Made by a program: the position numbers and the translations under genes. Shown one piece after another: positions 1 to 6,582 of a stretch of 9,241 nt of DNA; position 1 is the stretch's first letter, and the number at the start of each line of letters is the position of its first letter. The notes below the pieces were generated by a model. The model saw nothing but the letters and a program-made list of their open reading frames with translations, was not told the DNA's origin and did no database searches. The DNA is from Phycisphaerae bacterium (lineage in GTDB: Bacteria; Planctomycetota; Phycisphaerae; UBA1845; Fen-1342): contig JAFGRR010000378.1 of assembly GCA_016935035.1 (NCBI GenBank), forward strand, positions 1 to 9,241, read 5' to 3'.

Positions 1-139
1 CGAAGTTCCAGGTCCAGCCGAGCGGGTCGACGGTCCAGACGTCGTAGCAGTCATTGACGCCGACGACGTCGAACTTGAGGGGGAGGCGTGGGGGGTTGTT
101 GAAGGTGATAGCGCGTTTGACGATTTCTCTGCGTTCCAT
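1..139 (-). CDS. UroD/MtaA-family methyltransferase, N-terminus only (cut by window edge)
   Basis: Reading the minus strand from the ATG at 139 gives 46 uninterrupted codons to the window edge, beginning MERREIVKRAITF and continuing NNPPRLPLKFD. The pattern of a short M-x-x-R-E-x-V-x-R-A helix followed by a P-x-R-x-P-x-x-F-D strand is the usual opening of UroD-fold methyltransferases of the MtaA/MtbA/CmuA superfamily. These move methyl groups between corrinoid proteins and acceptors such as thiols or folates. The complete UroD-family protein at 4630-5760 opens the same way (RERVARILARQPVDRVPRFD). An in-frame ATG at 151 would add MESN and has GGGGA just upstream; the start at 139 has only a weak GGA, so the choice is open. 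The C-terminal catalytic part lies outside the window, so the active-site residues cannot be judged. HemE is unlikely because the conserved R-Q-A-G-R segment is absent. Confidence 0.75.
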   Translation of the reverse strand, partial: MERREIVKRAITFNNPPRLPLKFDVVGVNDCYDVWTVDPLGWTWNF

Positions 140-246
140 GTTGGATTCCATCTATCCCCGGCAGCGGCCAACGGCCCGGTTGGCAGTGACCGCTGCGCGG
201 GTGGCCTTTCTTGCGTCGCACGACCGGCACGAAAGCCGACCCGTTT

Positions 247-319
247 CCAATGGACACAGTGTCCGGGGTTTCCGCGAACCCATTGGGGTAGCATAGCGGG
301 TCGGGGCGGGGGCGTTCAA
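247..319 (-). promoter_or_regulatory. Possible promoter and leader hairpin for the gene at 1-139
   Basis: On the minus strand TTGAAC (319-314) and TATGCT (295-290) are 18 bases apart, each matching 4 of 6 bases of the sigma-70 consensus. Transcription would start near 283. It would run at once into an inverted repeat, CCAATGG (247-253) with CCATTGG (280-286), which encloses a shorter perfect dyad GGACAC-A-GTGTCC (252-264). The two structures share bases and so exclude each other. The pattern is seen in the sequence; promoter function is inferred and weak. The rest of the 152-404 gap shows nothing I can name. Confidence 0.3.
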
Positions 320-404
320 AGCGAAAAACGGGGGCGTGGCGGCACAATTGCTCACGGCCGCGAGTGGTCGCTGGACCGACACACGCGCTGCTGACCATTG
401 ACCG

Positions 405-1820
405 TTACGGTCCATTGTCGGTGTTGTCGATATCACTCTCGACGATATAGGTGACGTCGAAGTCCGGTGCGAGCTTCAGGTCCGCGGCGCGGTTTGGCGT
501 GTCTCCGCCGGGGGTCTTGGCCGTGATACTGCCGGCCAAATTGATGACGGCATTCGGCGGAGCCCCGTAGCTGTCCAGCCGCAGGAAAGGACGCTCCTCG
601 GAGTCGATTACCTTGCAGGCGCCGTCTTTGCCAGCGAACCGGATTCCGCCGCGGGGGTTCACCTTTCCGGCAGGCAAGCCCTTCATTTTGATGTAGAGGG
701 GCGATGTGCCGTGGTTGGTGCGTGCTACGTTTTTCCAAGAGCAGTCGATGAAGCTCAATTGCATGGGGTCGTCAACATACCAGTGAGCCAGTAATCCATT
801 GGAATCAACATCGTACACGTCGCATCGGTTGAAGAGTATCGTTCCGGACGGGGCCGTCATCGGCTGGTGCTTGCTGGATTTGCTGGAAGTGAGCTTCTTG
901 ATGCGGATCCCGGCGGCCCAGGGGAAGGAGCCGCCGTAGATGTTGTGGATGCGAGTGTCCCGGACTTCGATGCTGACATCTGGATCACCCGCGGCGAGAC
1001 GGCAGAGCGCGATCGCCAAGCCATCTTCCGGACAGTCGTGTATGTCCGTGTCCTTGATGGCGACGTTTTGCATGTAGTCGTCCAGAGGGTTGGGCTCCAG
1101 ATCGATGGCACTGACTTCCTTGCCGCAGGCTCTGGGGTCTGTGATGACGCAGCCATCAATGGATAGTCCTGCGACGCTGACGGCTGCAATACCGCAACGC
1201 GTGTAGTTCTCTATCGTGCAGTTGTTGATCTTGATGTTCTTGCTGTAGTCACGAGATCCGCCGCCGACGTAAATCCCGTCGCCGCCGGGGTCGATAATTC
1301 GCAACCCCGAGATGGTGATGTTGTCGCTATCTCCAACCGTGATGCAATGGCGCGCATCCGTGGAACCTGATCCATAGCCTGCCTTGGGATCCAGGTACTT
1401 ATCTCGGAGCATCTGGAGTGATGCTTGTGCCGGCCCTGTGCCGCGGCCCTCCAGAGTGACATTTTCGCGGCCCATGATGCTGAACATGCAGGTGTTCCAG
1501 CGCCAGCGCCTGTTGTCGTCAATAGCGACGATCTTGAGATTCGCGGGAAACAAGATCCTCTTGTTGCTCGGTATGGTGATCGGGCCGACGAGCCACGGTG
1601 CGGCCTGGGGATCGACGACGAGAATGTCATAGTCGGTGGCGTTGATCGCGTTCTGAAGACAGCGGGTTGCATCACGGGCGTCCCAGCCCGGCGGATAGCT
1701 GGATGCGAGCTTGTACACCGGATCGCCGGCCGTAGCGGCCGACATGGCCGGCGCGATCCGTACGGTGTTAATGGTGGCCAGAAGGACCAGGATGATCTGT
1801 GTTCTCGTGGCTACGCTCAT
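405..1820 (-). CDS. Secreted right-handed parallel beta-helix protein
   Basis: I chose the ATG at 1820 (471 residues) because a signal peptide follows directly: MSVATRTQ, a hydrophobic stretch at about residues 8-20, then an A/S-rich cleavage region near residues 25-31. A longer reading from 2009 would place 63 arginine-rich, non-signal-like residues in front. The mature protein is built of short repeating turns such as NITISGLRIIDPGGDGIYV (residues 167-185), NIKINNCTIENYTRCGI (195-211), LSIDGCVITD (219-228), VAIKDTDIHDCPEDGLAI (253-270) and IEVRDTRIHNI (284-294). This N-[IV]-x-I-x-[ND]-x-x-I-x-[ND] pattern is typical of pectate-lyase-like beta-helices (PbH1 repeats). The fold is common in exported polysaccharide lyases, glycosidases and surface proteins. 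I see no catalytic signature that fixes a substrate, so enzyme activity is uncertain. Residues 67-103 (LVVDPQAAPWLVGPITIP and onward) resemble the capping strand that opens such helices. The gene stands alone, ends in TAA inside a small GACCG-TTA-CGGTC dyad (400-412), and no anchor or sorting domain is visible. Confidence 0.8.
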   Translation of the reverse strand: MSVATRTQIILVLLATINTVRIAPAMSAATAGDPVYKLASSYPPGWDARDATRCLQNAINATDYDILVVDPQAAPWLVGPITIPSNKRILFPANLKIVAIDDNRRWRWNTCMFSIMGRENVTLEGRGTGPAQASLQMLRDKYLDPKAGYGSGSTDARHCITVGDSDNITISGLRIIDPGGDGIYVGGGSRDYSKNIKINNCTIENYTRCGIAAVSVAGLSIDGCVITDPRACGKEVSAIDLEPNPLDDYMQNVAIKDTDIHDCPEDGLAIALCRLAAGDPDVSIEVRDTRIHNIYGGSFPWAAGIRIKKLTSSKSSKHQPMTAPSGTILFNRCDVYDVDSNGLLAHWYVDDPMQLSFIDCSWKNVARTNHGTSPLYIKMKGLPAGKVNPRGGIRFAGKDGACKVIDSEERPFLRLDSYGAPPNAVINLAGSITAKTPGGDTPNRAADLKLAPDFDVTYIVESDIDNTDNGP

Positions 1821-1858
1821 GCTCGTGGATCTTCTGCTTGAGAAAGGACGGAGATCAC

Positions 1859-1922
1859 GCACGCTGCTGTGACGCGTGCTCCTCGTCTTGCGAGGATACC
1901 GTAAACAGGCCGGCACGGCCAA
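1859..1922 (-). promoter_or_regulatory. Possible promoter with two abutting dyads upstream of the beta-helix gene
   Basis: On the minus strand TTGGCC (1922-1917) and TATCCT (1898-1893) are 18 bases apart and would start RNA near 1886, about 66 bases before the ATG. The perfect dyad TCCTCG-tcttg-CGAGGA (1880-1896) overlaps the -10 box and the start site. It is immediately followed by GCACGC-N9-GCGTGC (1859-1879) in the leader. The first could be an operator and the second a leader hairpin. Only the base pattern is seen; the function is inferred. No strong Shine-Dalgarno precedes the ATG. Confidence 0.3.
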
Positions 1923-2180
1923 CGGACCTCGTTTCTTCGCCGCACCGCGTGGTGGCCGGGAGTTCGTCTCTCCGTGGACGGTCAAGAAGGTCGTATGGCG
2001 CGCGATCACCCTTACGCAGCCTCAATTTAGCCGGTTCGTTATCGGTGGCCAACCGTGATCCGTGCTAGCTGCGCGCCAGGTGAGCGCTCGGAACCACGAG
2101 GCGTGGCTTCCGATCGAGGGACCGTTCGGGCGGAAGCCCGGGGCTGGTCGTGTTGTGGGGCTGAAGCGAGCAGGGGGATG

Positions 2181-2222
2181 GGGAATGGCGACTAGCGAAT
2201 GGCGAATGAACGAACTACGAAT
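2181..2222. repeat. Six consecutive degenerate heptamers (GCGAATG type)
   Basis: In strict 7-base register the sequence reads GGGAATG, GCGACTA, GCGAATG, GCGAATG, AACGAAC, TACGAAT. Two neighbouring units are identical and the others share the C/G-G-A-A core. The register ends on both sides. It looks like a decayed heptanucleotide tandem repeat lying in non-coding DNA. Confidence 0.6.
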
Positions 2223-2402
2223 ATGCCCGTCGCTGCCGCTCGGGCTCGGATGGGCGGGCTGGTTTGTGGGTGTTCAGTCGTCCGGCCGGGACTCTCGAAG
2301 ACAAAGACAGAGGAGAGATGGGGGCTGGTGGTCCCAGCACTTCGTACTGGGCTACTGTCAGTCGTCGCTCCGCGAGTGGACCTTGGGCACAACGCACAGC
2401 TC

Positions 2403-2441
2403 ACAGATTCGTGGCACACGCGAGGGACAGATCTGTGGCAC
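2403..2441. repeat. Pair of 15-bp direct repeats
   Basis: ACAGATTCGTGGCAC (2403-2417) recurs as ACAGATCTGTGGCAC (2427-2441), with 13 of 15 bases the same and a centre spacing of 24 bases. It lies just past the stop codon of the minus-strand histidine kinase gene. The spacing is not a clean multiple of a helical turn. The GTGGCACGGG end resembles short repeats I associate with planctomycete intergenic DNA; that association is from memory and not shown here. Confidence 0.5.
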
Positions 2442-2447
2442 GGGGGG

Positions 2448-4310
2448 CTAGCTCGTCGCGGGGGCGCTGGTGTGATGGAGTAGGGTGTCGATTAGGCGCT
2501 GGCGGTCGATGGGTTTGGTGGCGTAGTCGTTGCAGCCGGCGGTTAGGCACTTTTCGCGGTCCCCGCCCATGGCGTTGGCGGTTAGGGCGATGATTACGCC
2601 GGGGTAGCCCTGTTGGCGGAGGTGGGCGGTGGCGGCGTAGCCATCCATGATGGGCATCTGCATGTCCATGAGGATTGCGTCGTAGGCGGCGTCACGGTGG
2701 TGGGCTGACCAGGCGGTGTCGACGGCCAGTTGTCCATTGTCCACCATAGTGACCTCGGCGCCGGCGTTGCTGAGGACGAGGCGAATAAGCCGTTGGTTGT
2801 CGGGGCCGTCCTCGGCGAGGAGGATGCGACAGCCGGCGAGTGGCGCAGGGCCGTGGTCGGACGCTATGCGCGAGGGTGGGGCGGACTGAGTGCCGGGGGA
2901 CGTGGCCGACTGTGTCGCCGGGCGCGGAGGTAGTTGCGAGATCTCGACGGGCTCGGCAGCCACGGTGACGCGGAAGCAGGTGCCCTCGTTTAGCCTGGTG
3001 GAGGCGACGCACACGTCGCCGCCGAGCATGCGCGCCAACTGCCGGCTGATGGTGAGCCCCAAGCCGGTGCCGCCGAAGCGGCGAGTCGTCGACGTGTCGG
3101 CCTGTTGGAAGGGCTCGAAAAGCTTGGCGGACTGCTCCGGTGTCATGCCGAGTCCGGTATCGATCACGTCACATTGCAGCAGCGGACTCGTTGTTGCGTT
3201 GACCTGTTGTACAACGAGACGCACCCCGCCGGCATCCGTGAACTTGACGGCGTTGGCGACGACATTCATCAGGATCTGACGGAGTCGTGTCGAGTCTGTC
3301 CGTATGCTACTGGGGATGTGACCAACGTACTCCGCCGCGAGCGACAGGCCCTTGGCGTCGGTACGCGCCTGCATCATGGCGACGACGTCATCGACGATCC
3401 TGGTTGGGCAGCAGGAGATGAGATCGACCGTCATCCTGCCGGCTTCAATCTTGGACAGGTCGAGGATGTCGTTGATGATGCCGAGCAGGTGACCGCCGTT
3501 GCGCTGAATGGTCTGGATGGCATCGACAATGCCGGGCGGTGCCAGGCGCAGGTCCTCATCGTCGATGAGAACATCCGAGAAGCCGAGAATGGCCGTCATG
3601 GGGGTACGGATCTCGTGGCTCATATTGGCGAGGAACTCGCTTTTGGCGCGGTTAGCGGCCTCGGCGGCTTCTTTGGCGGACTGCAACTCGTCGCGAGCCT
3701 GCGCAAGCCGGCGCAGGCTGATGAAATCGCGTCGTGAGTGGACTTCGAGCGAGTAGCTGGCGAGCATGCCGATGACGTTGGCGGAAACAAAGAAGAAGTT
3801 GTTGTTGAGTAACACGATGAGTGGCGTCTCGGTGAACCCGATGGCTACGACCTCGTAGGCCAGTGTGATCAGCACCGACGTCAGCGTTGCCCAGAGGAAG
3901 CGCAGCCGGGCCAGCGCATAGCCGAACATGAGGACGAGTATCAGGCCGGCGTAATACGTTTGGTCGCCGGGCGGCGGCGCGATCAGGATCATGGCCACGA
4001 TGCCCAGGCCCGCGACCAGGACCACCAGTGAGAGGATCCCCTGGCCGTAGCGCTCGAAGCTGCGCGCGTATGTGGCCAGAATGGAGAGGCAAAAGCAGGG
4101 CATCGCGATCGCGAAGCGGATGAACCAGAACTCGTACTTCACGCTGGGGGCGATGTACGCATCGAGCACGCCGAACCCACCCATCAGCAACGCACCGAGG
4201 ACCAGCGACAGGCGCACAGAGCGGATCGTCGCGCCGCAGTGATAGTGGCGGAACTCCGCCTCCAGGTCGGGCGGGAACGACAGGCGCAGTTTGTTGATGG
4301 TACGGAGCAT
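2448..4310 (-). CDS. Membrane hybrid histidine kinase with C-terminal receiver domain
   Basis: I place the start at the ATG at 4310 (620 residues), where MLRTINKLRLSFPPDLEAEFRHYH leads into the membrane part. The frame stays open to a GTG at 4448, but those 46 extra residues look non-coding. Six hydrophobic segments lie at about residues 30-52, 61-81, 91-111, 119-137, 138-158 and 162-186. A charged, probably coiled linker (194-226) follows. The dimerisation/phosphoacceptor domain has SHEIRTPM with His232. The ATPase domain has the N box (LMNVVANAVKF, 347-357), G1 (DTGLGM, 384-389), F box (FEPF, 398-401) and G2 (GGTGLGLT, 413-420). A Pro/Ser/Thr/Gln-rich linker joins it to a receiver domain (about 494-612) with acidic pair Glu500/Asp501, phosphoacceptor Asp549 in LMDMQMP, Thr577 and Lys599. 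All key residues are present, so both autokinase and phosphotransfer should work. No PAS, HAMP or extracellular sensor domain is seen; the membrane bundle is probably the sensor. No DNA-binding partner or Hpt gene is adjacent. No clear Shine-Dalgarno precedes the ATG. Confidence 0.9.
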   Translation of the reverse strand: MLRTINKLRLSFPPDLEAEFRHYHCGATIRSVRLSLVLGALLMGGFGVLDAYIAPSVKYEFWFIRFAIAMPCFCLSILATYARSFERYGQGILSLVVLVAGLGIVAMILIAPPPGDQTYYAGLILVLMFGYALARLRFLWATLTSVLITLAYEVVAIGFTETPLIVLLNNNFFFVSANVIGMLASYSLEVHSRRDFISLRRLAQARDELQSAKEAAEAANRAKSEFLANMSHEIRTPMTAILGFSDVLIDDEDLRLAPPGIVDAIQTIQRNGGHLLGIINDILDLSKIEAGRMTVDLISCCPTRIVDDVVAMMQARTDAKGLSLAAEYVGHIPSSIRTDSTRLRQILMNVVANAVKFTDAGGVRLVVQQVNATTSPLLQCDVIDTGLGMTPEQSAKLFEPFQQADTSTTRRFGGTGLGLTISRQLARMLGGDVCVASTRLNEGTCFRVTVAAEPVEISQLPPRPATQSATSPGTQSAPPSRIASDHGPAPLAGCRILLAEDGPDNQRLIRLVLSNAGAEVTMVDNGQLAVDTAWSAHHRDAAYDAILMDMQMPIMDGYAATAHLRQQGYPGVIIALTANAMGGDREKCLTAGCNDYATKPIDRQRLIDTLLHHTSAPATS

Positions 4311-4629
4311 GATTGCGGGACAGCACGCGTGGTACGATCGCGGGCCGTCGTGCTTCCTCCGAGATGCGCTGCCGGGGATGACGATGTCGTACCCTGTGGG
4401 CGCAGACGCGGCTGGATCCACACTTCGCCGTGGGGCCTTGCCTGGCACGGCGGTGCCGATAACACCTCGGCGCGTGCAGGGTGAATCCTACGCTCATCAG
4501 GTAAATCGACCGGATCGGTGATGCGCATGAATCGCCGCCAGACGAGCATGGGCCGAACCGGCGGCGCGGAGGGCTTCAGGCAGTCAATGGGCGCGGAGGC
4601 CTGGCGCTACACGAGTTCGGAAGTCGTGG
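4311..4629. other. Intergenic stretch between histidine kinase and UroD-family gene
   Basis: Most of this stretch shows no coding signal beyond the doubtful kinase N-terminal extension (4311-4448). It contains an imperfect dyad with the pattern ATCgACCG-gat-CGGTgAT (4505-4522), a 10-mer direct repeat GGCGCGGAGG (4563-4572 and 4590-4599), and a 5-bp hairpin CACGA-N9-TCGTG (4610-4628). That hairpin sits just after the UroD-family stop codon. It lacks a U-run, so termination there is uncertain and read-through into the kinase gene is possible. Confidence 0.4.
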
Positions 4630-5760
4630 CTATTTGTGGGTGCCAAGTTCGTCCAGGAGCTGCAGGACATAATGGTAGGTGTCCAGGGTCACGCCGGGGG
4701 GGATGGAGTGGTCCGAGTGGTAGATGTAGCAGTTCTTGGCCATTCCGGCGGCGAGCTTGGTGCTGACTTCGTGGTAGACCTTTTCGCGGTCGTTGGTGGT
4801 TAGAACGGTGACGTCGATGTTGCCGCAGAAGCTGAGCTGGTCGCCGTATTGCGGGGCAAGTTCGCGCACGTCCATGCCGGCGCGGCTTTCCAGTGGGTTG
4901 ATGGCGTCGACGCCGGCCTTGATGAGGTCAGGGATGACTGGTCGGATGTCGCCGTCGGAGTGGAACAGGACGGGCATGCCGCGTTTGTGGAACTCGTCGA
5001 AGTAACGCTTGTGATACGGGTATGAAAACTCGCGATAGTGGCGCGGGCTCATGAAGGGGCCGGTCTTGTAGGCCATGTCGCCGTAAATGAAGGCGCCGTC
5101 GCAGACCATGCCCTCGGCCTCGGCGAGTTCGAACATCTGGATCTGGAGTGTGGTGTACGTATCGAAGACGTCGTGGAGCCACTTGGGGTTGCGGATCATG
5201 GCCTTGAGCATGATCTCGTGGCCGAGGATGTCCTTGACGGATTCGAAGATCTCGACGGCGGCGTAGCAGACGAAGCGGTCACGGGCCTTGGCGCGATGGT
5301 AGCGCGGCCAGAACTCGTCCCAACGGATGCGGTCCTTGCTGGGTGTGAGCAGGTGTTTGACTTCGGCCCACTTTTCAGGCGTGTCGATGCCGAAGCGGAC
5401 GTGCTCCGGCGTGCCCATCTTGTGCTTCCACCAGCGCAGCTCGGCGAAGTTGGCGTCGCGGAGCAGAACCCATTCGTCGCTCTCATCGAGGATCTCCGGT
5501 TTGGTCAGAGTGAGGCGGAAGTCGGGCCACGCCGTCTGCGAGATGTCGAAGTCGTAGTATTCCCAGAGCGTGTAGTTGTCGACCGAGCCAAACTTGCCGC
5601 CGGTGCAGGCGGCGGCGGCCTTGTCGTCATAGAGCGGTCCGAGAGCAGCCTTGAACTCAACGGCGGTTTCGTCCCAATACCAATCGAAGCGGGGTACGCG
5701 ATCGACGGGTTGGCGGGCGAGGATGCGTGCGACTCGTTCGCGGGAGGTCATGTTGTTCAC
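4630..5760 (-). CDS. UroD-family methyltransferase (MtaA/MtbA-like, corrinoid-associated)
   Basis: The 376-residue product has the length and landmarks of the UroD-fold methyltransferase superfamily. These are SRERVARILARQPVDRVPRFD (residues 6-26), GMPVLFHSDGDIRPVIPDLIKAG (261-283), INPLE (287-291), LSFCGNID (309-316) and HSIPPGVTLDTYHYVL (351-366). Members such as MtaA and MtbA move a methyl group from a methyl-corrinoid protein to a thiol; others act on different acceptors. The corrinoid gene directly upstream supports that role. It is not HemE, since the R-Q-A-G-R segment is missing. In MtaA/MtbA the zinc site is His-x-Cys plus a distant Cys. Here the first motif is His267-Ser-Asp269, with Cys312 and Cys344 further on, so zinc-thiol chemistry may be altered or absent. 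The GTG at 5760 has GAGAG seven bases upstream and I prefer it; an ATG four codons in (5751) is the alternative. The stop is TAG. It is probably co-transcribed with the corrinoid gene across a 170-base spacer. Acceptor and donor are unknown. Confidence 0.85.
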   Translation of the reverse strand: MNNMTSRERVARILARQPVDRVPRFDWYWDETAVEFKAALGPLYDDKAAAACTGGKFGSVDNYTLWEYYDFDISQTAWPDFRLTLTKPEILDESDEWVLLRDANFAELRWWKHKMGTPEHVRFGIDTPEKWAEVKHLLTPSKDRIRWDEFWPRYHRAKARDRFVCYAAVEIFESVKDILGHEIMLKAMIRNPKWLHDVFDTYTTLQIQMFELAEAEGMVCDGAFIYGDMAYKTGPFMSPRHYREFSYPYHKRYFDEFHKRGMPVLFHSDGDIRPVIPDLIKAGVDAINPLESRAGMDVRELAPQYGDQLSFCGNIDVTVLTTNDREKVYHEVSTKLAAGMAKNCYIYHSDHSIPPGVTLDTYHYVLQLLDELGTHK

Positions 5761-5818
5761 GGTGTGGCTCTCATCACGCTGACGCGGTTTCAGAGATTGT
5801 GTGGCTTCATGAGTCGGT

Positions 5819-5934
5819 GCCTGACGGTAGCTACGCGTTCCTAAGACGGCCGACGAGACGTCGGCCGCTACATAAGACCGTCAAGCACAAAGGCCTGACG
5901 CTACAGCCCGGGCGGCCGTGGGTGTCCGCGCTAC
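5819..5934. repeat. Palindromic repeat cassette between corrinoid and UroD-family genes
   Basis: Nearly all of the 170-base spacer is patterned. A perfect 9-bp stem CGGCCGACG-AGA-CGTCGGCCG spans 5847-5867, framed by an outer pair GACGGT (5823-5828) with ACCGTC (5877-5882). GCCTGACG occurs at 5819-5826 and 5893-5900. CGCTAC occurs at 5866, 5899 and 5929, with a related AGCTAC at 5829, giving spacings of 37, 33 and 30. The last copy overlaps the TAG stop of the corrinoid gene. In the mRNA the central stem could stabilise 3' ends or set different expression of the two genes, but no U-run makes it a standard terminator. It may instead be a mobile REP-like intergenic element. Confidence 0.6.
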
Positions 5935-6572
5935 GATGCCTTCTTGAGGCACATCTGCTTGGCGAGTTCGGCGCCGCTGGCGGCGTCGCGGCCGTAGCCG
6001 CTGGCGCCGATGGTCTTGGCGAAGCCATCGGTAATTGGAGCGCCGCCGACGAGAATCACAGGCGGCGTCGGCAGCGCGTCGCGCAAGGCCTTGATGGTGG
6101 CTTCCATCATCGGCATGGTTGTCGTCAGCAGGGCGCTGAGCGCGACGAGGTGCACGGGCTGCTGCTGGCAGGCCTCGACGAACTTCTGTGGTGTGACGTC
6201 GACGCCGAGGTCAACGACGCCGAAGCCGGCGCCTTCAAGCATGATGGCGACGAGATTCTTGCCGATGTCGTGGAGGTCACCTTTCACGGTCCCGATGACA
6301 GCGGTGGCGGCGGGTTTGACGCCGTCCTTCGCGAGGTGCGGCTTGAGCAGCTCGGTTGAGGCCTTCATGGCCTCGGCGGCGATGAGGACCTCGGGGACGA
6401 AATACTCGCCCTCGCGGAAGAGTCGTCCGACCTCGGTCATTCCGACCAGAAGGCCCTCGTTCAGGATCTGCGCGGCGGGCAGACCCTCGGTCAGTGCTTG
6501 CTCAACGAGCTTGGGTGCCTGTTCCTCATCACAGTTGATGACGGCCTGGGCGATGGTTTCGAGAATCGACAT
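5931..6572 (-). CDS. Corrinoid (B12-binding) methyltransferase carrier protein, MtaC/MtbC/MttC type
   Basis: The ATG at 6572 gives 213 residues, the usual length of the family, and has GGAG six bases upstream. The longer frame from 6671 adds 33 residues that do not belong to the family. The N-terminal helical cap domain (about 1-85) includes the conserved stretch around GMTEVGRLFREGEYFVPEVL (residues 44-63). The Rossmann-like B12 domain (about 88-213) carries D-L-H-D-I-G (99-104), in which His101 is the expected lower ligand to cobalt. It also has S-A-L (146-148) and G-G (176-177). The protein would hold a corrinoid in the cytoplasm and accept a methyl group from a substrate-specific methyltransferase. 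It would pass the group to a second methyltransferase, most simply the UroD-family protein encoded downstream. No MtaB/MtbB/MttB-like gene is in the window, so the substrate is unknown. The stop is TAG, and read-through would meet another TAG after 11 codons. A dyad overlaps its likely promoter. Confidence 0.93.
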   Translation of the reverse strand: MSILETIAQAVINCDEEQAPKLVEQALTEGLPAAQILNEGLLVGMTEVGRLFREGEYFVPEVLIAAEAMKASTELLKPHLAKDGVKPAATAVIGTVKGDLHDIGKNLVAIMLEGAGFGVVDLGVDVTPQKFVEACQQQPVHLVALSALLTTTMPMMEATIKALRDALPTPPVILVGGAPITDGFAKTIGASGYGRDAASGAELAKQMCLKKAS

Positions 6573-6582
6573 TCGGGACTCC

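Larger units (their letters stand above)
1923..2447. other. Gene-free intergenic stretch
   Basis: No open frame here looks coding on either strand: the available frames give low-complexity R/G/S/W-rich translations without family motifs. What it does hold is a hairpin CGGGC-GGAA-GCCCG with a GNRA-type loop (2127-2140), a run of degenerate heptamers (2181-2222) and two copies of a 15-mer (2403-2441). The last two are listed separately. The stretch lies between the histidine kinase stop at 2448 and the promoter region of the beta-helix gene. No clear U-tailed terminator for the kinase gene was found. Confidence 0.5.

Noticed and set aside
3105..3737. 210-codon open frame on the plus strand
   Set aside because: It lies antisense to the catalytic part of the histidine kinase, whose motifs are unmistakable.
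4311..4448. 46-residue N-terminal extension of the kinase from a GTG
   Set aside because: The extra residues show no signal or domain, and the family-like sequence begins at the internal ATG at 4310. It cannot be excluded, because neither start has a strong ribosome binding site.
3652..4497. 281-codon open frame on the minus strand
   Set aside because: It is a shifted-frame shadow of the kinase membrane region, rich in Arg, His and Pro, with no domain.
4630..5760. Identification as HemE (uroporphyrinogen decarboxylase of haem synthesis)
   Set aside because: The conserved N-terminal R-Q-A-G-R substrate-binding segment is missing, and the context is a corrinoid protein gene rather than haem genes.
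5038..5844. 268-codon open frame on the plus strand
   Set aside because: It is antisense to the well-supported UroD-family gene, gives a Val/Glu/Gly-rich product without family motifs, and is explained by the codon bias of the minus-strand gene.
5931..5933. TAG of the corrinoid gene as a pyrrolysine codon
   Set aside because: The protein is already full length for its family at this codon and another TAG follows 11 codons later. Pyrrolysine occurs in the MtxB partners, not in the corrinoid carriers.
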